From assembly GCA_007127625.1 (NCBI GenBank), contig SKYZ01000244.1:1-6155 (forward strand): DNA of 6,155 nucleotides, in the 5' to 3' direction. The stretch comes from Aquisalimonas sp. Its GTDB lineage: Bacteria; Pseudomonadota; Gammaproteobacteria; Nitrococcales; Aquisalimonadaceae. Shown piece after piece: positions 1 through 6,155 of this stretch (position 1 is its first letter; the number at the start of each line of letters is the position of its first letter). A model generated the notes under the pieces. The model saw nothing but the letters and a program-made list of their open reading frames with translations. It was not told the DNA's origin and searched no databases. A program made the position numbers and the translations under genes.

Positions 1-1
1 C

Positions 2-1486
2 AAGCAGGTCAACCCGCAGGCACTCGTCTCGGTGAAGCTCGTGTCCGTGGCCGGTGTCGGCACCATCGCTGCTGGCGTGGCCAAGGCCTACGCCGACCTC
101 ATCACCATCGCGGGCTATGACGGTGGCACCGGCGCCAGTCCGCTGACCTCGGTGAAGTACGCCGGCGCCCCGTGGGAGCTGGGTCTGGTGGAAACCCACC
201 ACGCCCTGCGCGCCAACGACCTGCGCGGCAAGGTGCGCGTGCAGGCCGATGGCGGCATGAAGACGGGGCTCGACGTCATCAAGGGCGCCATTCTCGGCGC
301 CGAGAGCTTCGGCTTCGGCACCGCGCCCATGGTGGCCATGGGCTGCAAGTACCTGCGCATCTGCCACCTGAACAACTGCGCCACCGGCGTGGCCACCCAG
401 GAGAAGGTGCTGCGGCTCAAGCACTTCATCGGCACCCCCGAGAAGGTGGCCAACTACTTCCGCTTCGTCGCCGAGGAAACGCGGGAGTGGATGGCGAAAC
501 TCGGTGTGCGCCGGCTGGAAGACCTCATCGGCCGCACCGATCTGCTGGAGATTCTCCCCGGCGAGACGGAGAAACAGCAGCAGCTGGATCTCACACCACT
601 GCTCTCCGACGGCGGGGTACCGGCGGACAAGCCGCGCCACTGCATCGAGCCCAGTAACGTGCCCTTCGACAAGGGTGAACTGGCCGAAGAGATGGTGCGC
701 GAGTGCCTGCCGGCCATCGAGTCGAAATCCGGGGGCGAGTTCCACTTCCAGGTGAAGAACATGAACCGCTCCATCGGTGCCCGGCTCTCCGGCGAGATCG
801 CCCAACGCCACGGCAACTACGGCATGGCCGATCACCCGCTGGTGCTGCGCCTGGAGGGCAGCGCCGGGCAGAGCTTCGGCGTGTGGAACGCGGCCGGCCT
901 GCACATGCACCTGGCCGGCGACGCCAACGACTACGTGGGCAAGGGCATGGCCGGCGGCAAACTGGTCATCCACCCGCCCAAGGGCAGCACGTTCCAGACA
1001 AACAGCACCACTATCATGGGCAACACCTGCCTGTACGGTGCCACCGGCGGCAAGGTGTTCGCCGCGGGCACCGTGGGTGAGCGCTTCGCGGTAAGGAACT
1101 CCGGCGCCCACGCCGTGGTGGAGGGCATGGGGGACCATGGCTGCGAATACATGACCGGCGGCGTGGTCTGCTGCCTCGGCTCCACTGGGCTGAACTTCGG
1201 CGCCGGCATGACCGGCGGCTTCGCCTTCGTGCTGGACCTGGAGAACGAGTTCGTGGACAGCTACAACCACGAGCTCATCGACATCCACCGGGTGCAGTCG
1301 GAGTCCATGGAAGCCCACCGGAACTACCTCAAAGGCATGATCCGCGAGTACGTCCGCGAGACGGGCAGCGAATGGGGTCAGGAGATCCTGGACAACTTCC
1401 GCGACTACAGCCGGCGATTCTGGCTGGTGAAGCCAAAGGCGGCGGATCTCCAGAGCATCCTGGACACCCTGCGCCAGGCCGCGTGA
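2..1486 (+). CDS. gltB: Glutamate synthase (NADPH) large subunit, C-terminal part (5' end outside window)
   Basis: This is the C-terminal 494 residues of the GOGAT alpha subunit, which uses glutamine-derived ammonia and 2-oxoglutarate to make glutamate in the cytosol. The reading frame is already open at the left edge, so the GTG at 32 is an internal valine and not a start. Visible residues 37-47 ([11 protein letters not shown]) and 82-89 (ADGGMKTG) belong to the FMN-binding synthase barrel. Cys115, Cys121 and Cys126 form the C-x5-C-x4-C motif known to hold the [3Fe-4S] cluster. From about residue 253 to 415 a glycine-rich stretch matches the GXGXG beta-helix domain, followed by a short helical tail. 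The family is about 1,480-1,515 residues long, so roughly 1,000 residues (glutaminase and central domains) lie upstream. gltD follows 80 nt downstream. No frameshift or missing key residue is seen in the visible part. Confidence 0.97.
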   Translation, partial: KQVNPQALVSVKLVSVAGVGTIAAGVAKAYADLITIAGYDGGTGASPLTSVKYAGAPWELGLVETHHALRANDLRGKVRVQADGGMKTGLDVIKGAILGAESFGFGTAPMVAMGCKYLRICHLNNCATGVATQEKVLRLKHFIGTPEKVANYFRFVAEETREWMAKLGVRRLEDLIGRTDLLEILPGETEKQQQLDLTPLLSDGGVPADKPRHCIEPSNVPFDKGELAEEMVRECLPAIESKSGGEFHFQVKNMNRSIGARLSGEIAQRHGNYGMADHPLVLRLEGSAGQSFGVWNAAGLHMHLAGDANDYVGKGMAGGKLVIHPPKGSTFQTNSTTIMGNTCLYGATGGKVFAAGTVGERFAVRNSGAHAVVEGMGDHGCEYMTGGVVCCLGSTGLNFGAGMTGGFAFVLDLENEFVDSYNHELIDIHRVQSESMEAHRNYLKGMIREYVRETGSEWGQEILDNFRDYSRRFWLVKPKAADLQSILDTLRQAA

Positions 1487-1494
1487 TCCGTCCT

Positions 1495-1518
1495 GGCCGG
1501 CGCCCCGCGGCGCCGGCC
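1495..1518 (+). other. Intercistronic G/C hairpin between gltB and gltD
   Basis: The arms GGCCGGCGCC (1495-1504) and GGCGCCGGCC (1509-1518) are perfectly complementary and enclose the 4-nt loop CCGC. The hairpin starts 8 nt after the gltB stop. No T-run follows, so it is not a typical intrinsic terminator. Since gltD lies just downstream in the same direction, a role in mRNA stability, processing or partial attenuation between the two subunit cistrons is more plausible. The structure is visible in the sequence; the role is inference. Confidence 0.6.
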
Positions 1519-1545
1519 GTCTCCCTCAGCCGGTACATCCGATAA

Positions 1546-2971
<1,426 letters not shown>

Positions 2972-2973
<2 letters not shown>

Positions 2974-2988
2974 CGACTTCGGGTCGCT
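2972..2988 (+). other. Small hairpin overlapping the gltD stop codon
   Basis: AGCGAC (2972-2977) and GTCGCT (2983-2988) are perfectly complementary around TTCGG, giving a 6-bp stem with a UUCG-type loop. Its left arm includes the last two bases of the gltD TAG. There is no T-tract after it, so on its own it is a poor terminator; it could protect the 3' end of the gltBD transcript. Confidence 0.35.
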
Positions 2989-2997
2989 CTGGCCACC

Positions 2998-3070
2998 GCA
3001 GGAGCGGCACACGCCGCGATATCACCGTGCATCATGCGCCAGGTACGGTCGCGGCTTGCGCCGCTCCTAC
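2998..3070. repeat. REP-like palindrome pair 1 (units A and B, head to head)
   Basis: Unit A (2998-3020, + orientation) begins GCAGGAGCGGC and unit B (3048-3070, - orientation) reads GTAGGAGCGGC on the minus strand. Both are 23 nt and share the plan GGAGCGGC-N4-GCCGCGA, with a 5-bp GCGGC/GCCGC stem and a variable 4-nt loop (ACAC in A, GCAA in B). The GTAG-like tetranucleotide before the stem is typical of REP elements moved by REP-associated tyrosine transposases. The pair lies in the noncoding gap between gltD and hemE, 24 nt after the gltD stop. Confidence 0.7.
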
Positions 3071-3079
3071 GGACGACCG

Positions 3080-3156
3080 CCATTGTGGGAGCGGCTTCAG
3101 CCGCGACGACGCACGGACCGACGCCCTTGTCGCGGCTGAAGCCGCTCCCACAATGG
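3080..3156. repeat. REP-like palindrome pair 2 (units C and D), perfect 28-nt inverted repeat
   Basis: Positions 3080-3107 and 3129-3156 are exact reverse complements over 28 nt, separated by 21 nt. Each arm contains the same 23-nt unit as pair 1 (GTGGGAGCGGC..., loop TTCA) plus identical flanking bases (CATT on the outer side). The transcript could form a very stable long hairpin between gltD and hemE, or each unit could fold separately on its 5-bp stem. The perfect identity of the arms, against the diverged A and B units, suggests that this pair was inserted as one block or is more recent. Confidence 0.8.
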
Positions 3157-3192
3157 GGTGTGCAGACGATTTCCACACCATAACCACCGCTC

Positions 3193-3198
3193 AGGAGG
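3193..3198 (+). promoter_or_regulatory. Strong ribosome binding site for hemE
   Basis: AGGAGG lies 5 nt before the TTG at 3204. This decides the start of hemE. The reading frame stays open far upstream, through the REP region and into gltD, but family alignment and this site place the start here. Confidence 0.85.
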
Positions 3199-3203
3199 CT
3201 GCG

Positions 3204-4280
3204 TTGACAACACCCGCCCCGCTCCAGAACGACCTCCTCCTCCGCGCCCTGCTCCGGGAACCCACCGAGCGCACCCCCGTGTGGATGATGCGCCAGGCAG
3301 GGCGCTACCTGCCGGAGTACCGGGCCACCCGGCAACGGGCCGGCGACTTCATGACCCTGTGCCAGACGCCGGAGCTCGCCTGCGAGGTCACCCTCCAGCC
3401 CCTGGAACGGTTCCGGCTGGACGCTGCCATCCTGTTCTCCGACATCCTCACCATCCCCCATGCCATGGGTCTCGGACTGCATTTCGTCACCGGCGAAGGG
3501 CCCCGGTTCGAGCGCACCGTGCGGGACGAAGCGGCGGTGGATGCGCTCCCGATCCCCGACCCGGAGGAGGAACTGCGCTACGTGCCGGATGCAGTGCGCC
3601 TGATCCGGCGCGAACTCAATGGCCGGGTGCCACTCATAGGCTTCTCGGGCAGCCCCTGGACCCTGGCCACCTACATGATCGAGGGCAGCGGCTCCAAGAA
3701 CTACGCCTGGTGCAAGGGCATGCTCTATGACCGGCCCGATCTCATGCACCGGCTGCTGGACAAGACTGCCCGCGCCGTCACCGCCTATCTGAACGCGCAG
3801 ATCGCCGCCGGTGCCCAGAGCCTGATGATCTTCGACACCTGGGGCGGCGTCCTGACACCGCAGACCTACCGGGAGTTCTCGCTGCACTACGCGGAACAAA
3901 TCATCTCCGGGTTGTCCAAAACAGCAGAGGGCCGTCGCGTACCCGTGGTGTTCTTTACCAAGAACGGTGGCCCGTGGCTGGAGGCCATGGCGGAGTCCGG
4001 TGCGGATGGTCTGGGCATCGACTGGACCCAGGACATCGGCGAGGCACGCCGGCGCGTGGGCGATCGTGTCGCGCTCCAGGGCAATCTGGACCCCAGCGCC
4101 CTGTACGCGTCGCCCGCCGTCATCGAGCGCCACGTCGGTGAGATCCTCGATGCCTACGGCACGGGCACCGGCCACGTGTTCAACCTGGGCCACGGGATCC
4201 ACCCGGAGGTGGACCCGGATCACGCAGGGGCCATGATCGAGGCAGTACACGCGCTCAGTCCCCGGTATCATCAGGGGTAA
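3204..4280 (+). CDS. hemE: Uroporphyrinogen decarboxylase
   Basis: This cytosolic enzyme removes the four acetate carboxyls of uroporphyrinogen III to give coproporphyrinogen III in heme and chlorophyll synthesis. The 358 residues from the TTG at 3204 match the E. coli length of 354. Signature 1 is at residues 25-40 ([16 protein letters not shown]), including Arg30 and Arg34, which correspond to substrate-binding Arg37 and Arg41 of the human enzyme. Asp80 in FSDIL corresponds to the catalytic Asp86. Signature 2 is at residues 146-157 ([12 protein letters not shown]), where Tyr157 corresponds to Tyr164. His330 in NLGHGIHP corresponds to His339. All key positions are intact. A TTG start is uncommon, but the AGGAGG 5 nt upstream and the match [16 protein letters not shown] to the E. 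coli N-terminus support it. hemE next to gltBD is conserved in several gammaproteobacteria; the REP-rich gap suggests it may be transcribed separately. Confidence 0.97.
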   Translation: MTTPAPLQNDLLLRALLREPTERTPVWMMRQAGRYLPEYRATRQRAGDFMTLCQTPELACEVTLQPLERFRLDAAILFSDILTIPHAMGLGLHFVTGEGPRFERTVRDEAAVDALPIPDPEEELRYVPDAVRLIRRELNGRVPLIGFSGSPWTLATYMIEGSGSKNYAWCKGMLYDRPDLMHRLLDKTARAVTAYLNAQIAAGAQSLMIFDTWGGVLTPQTYREFSLHYAEQIISGLSKTAEGRRVPVVFFTKNGGPWLEAMAESGADGLGIDWTQDIGEARRRVGDRVALQGNLDPSALYASPAVIERHVGEILDAYGTGTGHVFNLGHGIHPEVDPDHAGAMIEAVHALSPRYHQG

Positions 4281-4304
4281 CCAGTCGCAACCAAGGAAAC
4301 CGGC

Positions 4305-4778
4305 ATGAAGGTGCGGACGCTTTCCGCGGGAGTCGTAGTGGTGCGGCGCGAGGGCGACACCTGGCGCTGCCTGCTGCTCCGCGCCTTCCAATACTGGGAC
4401 TCCCCCAAGGGTCAGGTGGAAGACGGCGAAAAGCCCATCCAGGCGGCGCTTCGAGAGGTGCGCGAGGAAACCGGAATCCGCGACCTGGACTTCATCTGCG
4501 GCCACGACTACGTCGAGACCGGCCCCTACGCCCGCGGCAAGGTGGCCCGTTACTACCTGGCGGAGACCCATAGCCGCCACGTGGTGCTGGGCGTGAACCC
4601 GGAACTCGGCCGGCCCGAGCACCAAGAATACCGCTGGGTCAGCTTCCGCCGCGCCCGGCAACTGGCGTCACCGCGGGTGAGGCGGGTGCTGGAGTGGGCG
4701 GAGCAGCGGCTAAGGGATCACGCAGGCGGGACGGAGCAGGGGGACAGTGGTGAACAGGCCTCCGCGAGCCGGCCGTAA
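4305..4778 (+). CDS. Nudix hydrolase, possibly of dinucleoside polyphosphate (NUDT2-like) type
   Basis: The 157-residue protein carries a perfect Nudix box, G-x5-E-x7-R-E-V-x-E-E-x-G-I, at residues 36-58 (Gly36, Glu42, Arg50, Glu51, Glu54, Glu55, Gly57), the Mg-binding loop that cleaves nucleoside diphosphate-X bonds. The lead-in YWDSPKGQVE (30-39) resembles the WDFPKGHVE of Ap4A hydrolases of the NUDT2 group, so a dinucleoside polyphosphate substrate is plausible but not proven. It does not look like RppH or MutT. Residues about 115-140 are basic and helical, and the tail 140-157 is low-complexity and probably disordered. The ATG at 4305 follows AAGGA (4293-4297) at a 7-nt spacing. The gene begins 24 nt after hemE, so cotranscription is likely. 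No functional tie to heme synthesis is evident. Confidence 0.92.
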   Translation: MKVRTLSAGVVVVRREGDTWRCLLLRAFQYWDSPKGQVEDGEKPIQAALREVREETGIRDLDFICGHDYVETGPYARGKVARYYLAETHSRHVVLGVNPELGRPEHQEYRWVSFRRARQLASPRVRRVLEWAEQRLRDHAGGTEQGDSGEQASASRP

Positions 4779-4779
4779 T

Positions 4780-4799
4780 GAAAATGAATACGCATTTTC
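4780..4799. promoter_or_regulatory. AT-rich palindrome upstream of the radical SAM gene (possible operator, weak Fur-box likeness)
   Basis: GAAAATG (4780-4786) and CATTTTC (4793-4799) are perfect inverted arms around AATACG, starting 2 nt after the Nudix stop and 67 nt before the preferred radical SAM start. The stretch is clearly richer in A/T than the surrounding sequence. Against the 7-1-7 Fur consensus TGATAAT-N-ATTATCA, positions 4779-4793 agree at 9 of 14 bases, with 6 of 7 in the left half. It could be an operator, a weak Nudix terminator stem (no T-tract after it) or chance. Confidence 0.35.
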
Positions 4800-4853
4800 C
4801 CTCATGGGGCGGGAAGTGCGGATCGATTACCCTGCCTCCAGGTTTTCATGCTC

Positions 4854-4858
4854 GGAGA
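4854..4858 (+). promoter_or_regulatory. Ribosome binding site deciding the radical SAM start
   Basis: GGAGA lies 7 nt before the ATG at 4866. The alternative in-frame ATG at 4848 has only CCAGG at a similar distance and would add six residues (MLGDSP) without recognisable features. The downstream ATG is therefore preferred. Confidence 0.55.
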
Positions 4859-4865
4859 TTCGCCG

Positions 4866-5822
4866 ATGGATGACGTCGCCAGGACGCCACACTATCTGAT
4901 CGACCCCCGCAAGTTCCGCGATCCCGCAATCACCGCCGACGGCGAGCCGCGCGCCCACGTGCGCCTGCAACGCCTGGAGACGCTGTGGTTCTGCACCGGC
5001 ACTCTCTGCAACCTGGAGTGCCGCAACTGCTACATCGAATCCTCGCCCAGCAATGACAGCCTGGTGTATCTCACCGCCGGCGAGGTGGGCGCGTACCTGG
5101 ACGAAATCGAACGCGAGCGTCTGGGCACCCGGAGTATCGGGCTCACTGGCGGCGAGCCGTTCATGAACCCGGACATCCTGGCGATTCTTGAGGATGCCCT
5201 GGGCCGGGGGTTCGATGTCCTGGTGCTCACCAACGCCATGAAGCCCATGATGAAGTGCGCCGACGGGCTTCTGTCGCTGCGGCGACAGTTCGGTGACCGT
5301 CTGACCGTGCGCGTCTCCATCGACCATTATGACGAGGCGGTGCACGAGGAAGAGCGCGGCCCGAAATCCTGGGCACCCACGGTCAAGGGTCTGCACTGGT
5401 TGACCAGCAATGGCTTCCACGTGGACATCGCCGGGCGACTGTTCTCCGGCGAGACCGAGGCGCAGATGCGGGCGGGCTACCGGGGCTTATTCCGTCGCGA
5501 GCACATTGAGCTGGACGCGAACGACCCCGCGCGGGTGGTGCTCTTCCCGGAGATGGACGAGACCATCGACGTGCCAGAGATCACCGAGGCCTGCTGGGCC
5601 AAGACCGGCACCTCACCTGATGCCATGATGTGCGCCAGCTCCCGCATGGTGATCAAGCGCAAGGGCGCCGACCATCCGGTGGTGGTGCCCTGCACCCTGC
5701 TCCCCTACGACCCGCAGTTCGAGCTCAGCCGCACGCTGGTCGGCAGCTTCACGGACGTGGCCCTGAACCACCCCCACTGCGCCAAGTTCTGCGTGCTCGG
5801 TGGCGCCAGCTGCGGCGGCTAG
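4866..5822 (+). CDS. Radical SAM protein with cysteine-rich, SPASM/Twitch-like C-terminus
   Basis: The 318-residue protein has the radical SAM signature C-x3-C-x2-C at Cys48, Cys52 and Cys55 (CNLECRNC), which binds the [4Fe-4S] cluster that cleaves S-adenosylmethionine. GGEP (95-98) is the SAM-binding motif of the partial TIM barrel. The C-terminal third has Cys243, Cys256, Cys276, Cys305, Cys309 and Cys316. The run C256...G267...PC276 followed by C-x3-C-x6-C at the very end resembles a shortened SPASM/Twitch domain, so one or two auxiliary clusters are likely. Cys43 is a further cysteine near the main motif. It does not look like HemN or MoaA. I cannot name its substrate; peptide or small-molecule modification is typical for SPASM-type relatives, but no precursor peptide gene is seen nearby. 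It lies 87 nt after the Nudix gene and may have its own promoter. The start at 4866 is chosen for its GGAGA; 4848 is possible. Confidence 0.9.
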   Translation: MDDVARTPHYLIDPRKFRDPAITADGEPRAHVRLQRLETLWFCTGTLCNLECRNCYIESSPSNDSLVYLTAGEVGAYLDEIERERLGTRSIGLTGGEPFMNPDILAILEDALGRGFDVLVLTNAMKPMMKCADGLLSLRRQFGDRLTVRVSIDHYDEAVHEEERGPKSWAPTVKGLHWLTSNGFHVDIAGRLFSGETEAQMRAGYRGLFRREHIELDANDPARVVLFPEMDETIDVPEITEACWAKTGTSPDAMMCASSRMVIKRKGADHPVVVPCTLLPYDPQFELSRTLVGSFTDVALNHPHCAKFCVLGGASCGG

Positions 5823-5858
5823 GTGGCGGTGGCAACACGCATGGACCACCGTTCGTAG

Positions 5859-5876
5859 GGTGCATCTTGATGCACC
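5859..5876. repeat. 18-bp interrupted palindrome, copy 1
   Basis: GGTGCATC-TT-GATGCACC is a perfect 8-bp inverted repeat with a 2-nt centre, 36 nt after the radical SAM stop. It is preceded by CGTAG, a context often seen at dispersed intergenic palindromes in proteobacteria. The same 18-bp pattern recurs at 5922-5939. Confidence 0.75.
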
Positions 5877-5917
5877 TCCCCGGGCCTGGCCAGCCAAGGC
5901 GGCTCTATCAAGGGCTG

Positions 5918-5943
5918 TCATGGTGCATCGAGATGCACCATGA
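5918..5943. repeat. 26-bp interrupted palindrome, copy 2
   Basis: TCATGGTGCATC (5918-5929) and GATGCACCATGA (5932-5943) are perfect 12-bp inverted arms around GA. The inner 18 bp are the same as copy 1 apart from the 2-nt centre. The centres of the two copies are 63 nt apart, close to six helical turns of B-DNA. It may be a protein-binding site, a 3'-end hairpin of the radical SAM transcript or one end of a small dispersed element. Confidence 0.8.
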
Positions 5944-5949
5944 TATGGA

Positions 5950-5961
5950 TTGACCTGTCAA
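5950..5961. promoter_or_regulatory. Short palindrome TTGAC-CT-GTCAA, possible operator
   Basis: Perfect 5-bp arms around CT lie 6 nt after the 26-bp palindrome. TTGACC could also serve as a -35 element, but at 17 nt downstream the bases are TGGTTT, a poor -10. Which regulator would bind is unknown, and a site this short can arise by chance. Confidence 0.25.
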
Positions 5962-6017
5962 CGTTTGCCGTTTGGTTTCCTCGTTTCGTGTTGTGATGGT
6001 CTCTCCTGGGTGCGCAT

Positions 6018-6035
6018 GGGCTCGGTTCAGAGCCC
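6018..6035 (+). other. Small G/C hairpin
   Basis: GGGCTC (6018-6023) and GAGCCC (6030-6035) pair perfectly around GGTTCA, followed by a G-run. There is no T-tract. The GGTTCA loop recalls a tRNA T-arm, but the loop is not TTCRA and no other arms are present. Confidence 0.3.
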
Positions 6036-6155
6036 GGGGGCAGTCTACGACGGTGGATCCCTCTGATATACGTGGGTTGATTACCGACCGGATTTCACTG
6101 CGTCGTGGAGCTGCCCGTCTCTACTGGCGAGGGTCATTCACCCGGCAGGGGGGGC

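Larger units (their letters stand above)
5823..6155. other. Noncoding region with palindromes, no convincing gene
   Basis: No reading frame here has both a credible ribosome site and a recognisable product. Minus-strand frames entering from the right edge meet stops within 11 codons. The region contains the palindromes listed separately and looks less G/C-dense than the genes in the stretch about 5943-6000. No tRNA, 6S, 4.5S or RNase P RNA signature was recognised on either strand. It may be the upstream region of a gene beyond the right edge. Confidence 0.6.

Noticed and set aside
2998..3156. CRISPR array in the gltD-hemE gap
   Set aside because: Repeats alternate in orientation, are themselves palindromic and are unevenly spaced, and no cas genes are present. 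They fit REP elements.
3204..3209. TTGACA as a -35 promoter element
   Set aside because: It coincides with the hemE start codon and first codons, and no -10 was found at a suitable distance. It is a coincidence of coding sequence.
5870..5953. Small + strand peptide of 27 codons after the radical SAM gene, as a possible precursor peptide
   Set aside because: There is no ribosome site, and it is made of the two palindromes and the sequence between them. The coding look is due to the repeat.
6016..6040. tRNA T-arm from the GGTTCA loop
   Set aside because: The loop lacks the TTCRA pattern and no acceptor, D or anticodon arms can be drawn around it.
6064..6072. Extended -10 promoter TGATATACG
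   Set aside because: It matches TATAAT at only 4 of 6 bases and has no -35 at 17 nt upstream (TCTACG there).

Overview
The window is GC-rich chromosomal DNA from what looks like a gammaproteobacterium. The order gltB-gltD-hemE on one strand is the arrangement known from pseudomonads and related gammaproteobacteria, and the GltD and HemE sequences closely resemble the E. coli proteins as I remember them. REP-type palindromes with a GGAGCGGC...GCCGCGA core sit between gltD and hemE. A purple-sulfur or halophile-type lineage (Ectothiorhodospiraceae-like) is possible, but that is only a guess from GC content and repeat type.

All five recognisable genes are on the + strand. Positions 2-1486 hold the last third of gltB (glutamate synthase large subunit, cut by the left edge). 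After an 80-nt gap containing a perfect 10-bp G/C hairpin comes gltD (1567-2973, small subunit). Together they encode NADPH-dependent GOGAT, which makes glutamate from glutamine and 2-oxoglutarate. The 230-nt gap 2974-3203 carries two head-to-head pairs of REP-like palindromes, one of them a perfect 28-nt inverted repeat. hemE (3204-4280, uroporphyrinogen decarboxylase) begins at a TTG codon behind a strong AGGAGG. A small Nudix hydrolase (4305-4778) follows only 24 nt later and is probably cotranscribed with hemE.

An AT-rich palindrome just after the Nudix stop precedes a radical SAM protein (best start 4866, end 5822). It has the CxxxCxxC cluster motif and six further cysteines in its C-terminal part, suggesting auxiliary Fe-S binding of Twitch/SPASM type. 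Its substrate cannot be named from sequence and it is the least explained gene here.

The last 333 nt (5823-6155) contain no convincing gene. They hold two copies of the palindrome GGTGCATC-N2-GATGCACC with centres 63 nt apart, a TTGAC-N2-GTCAA palindrome and a small hairpin. Overall this is mostly conserved housekeeping sequence. The parts worth a second look are the radical SAM protein, the AT-rich site before it and the palindromes on either side of it. I did not find a convincing new multi-gene system.
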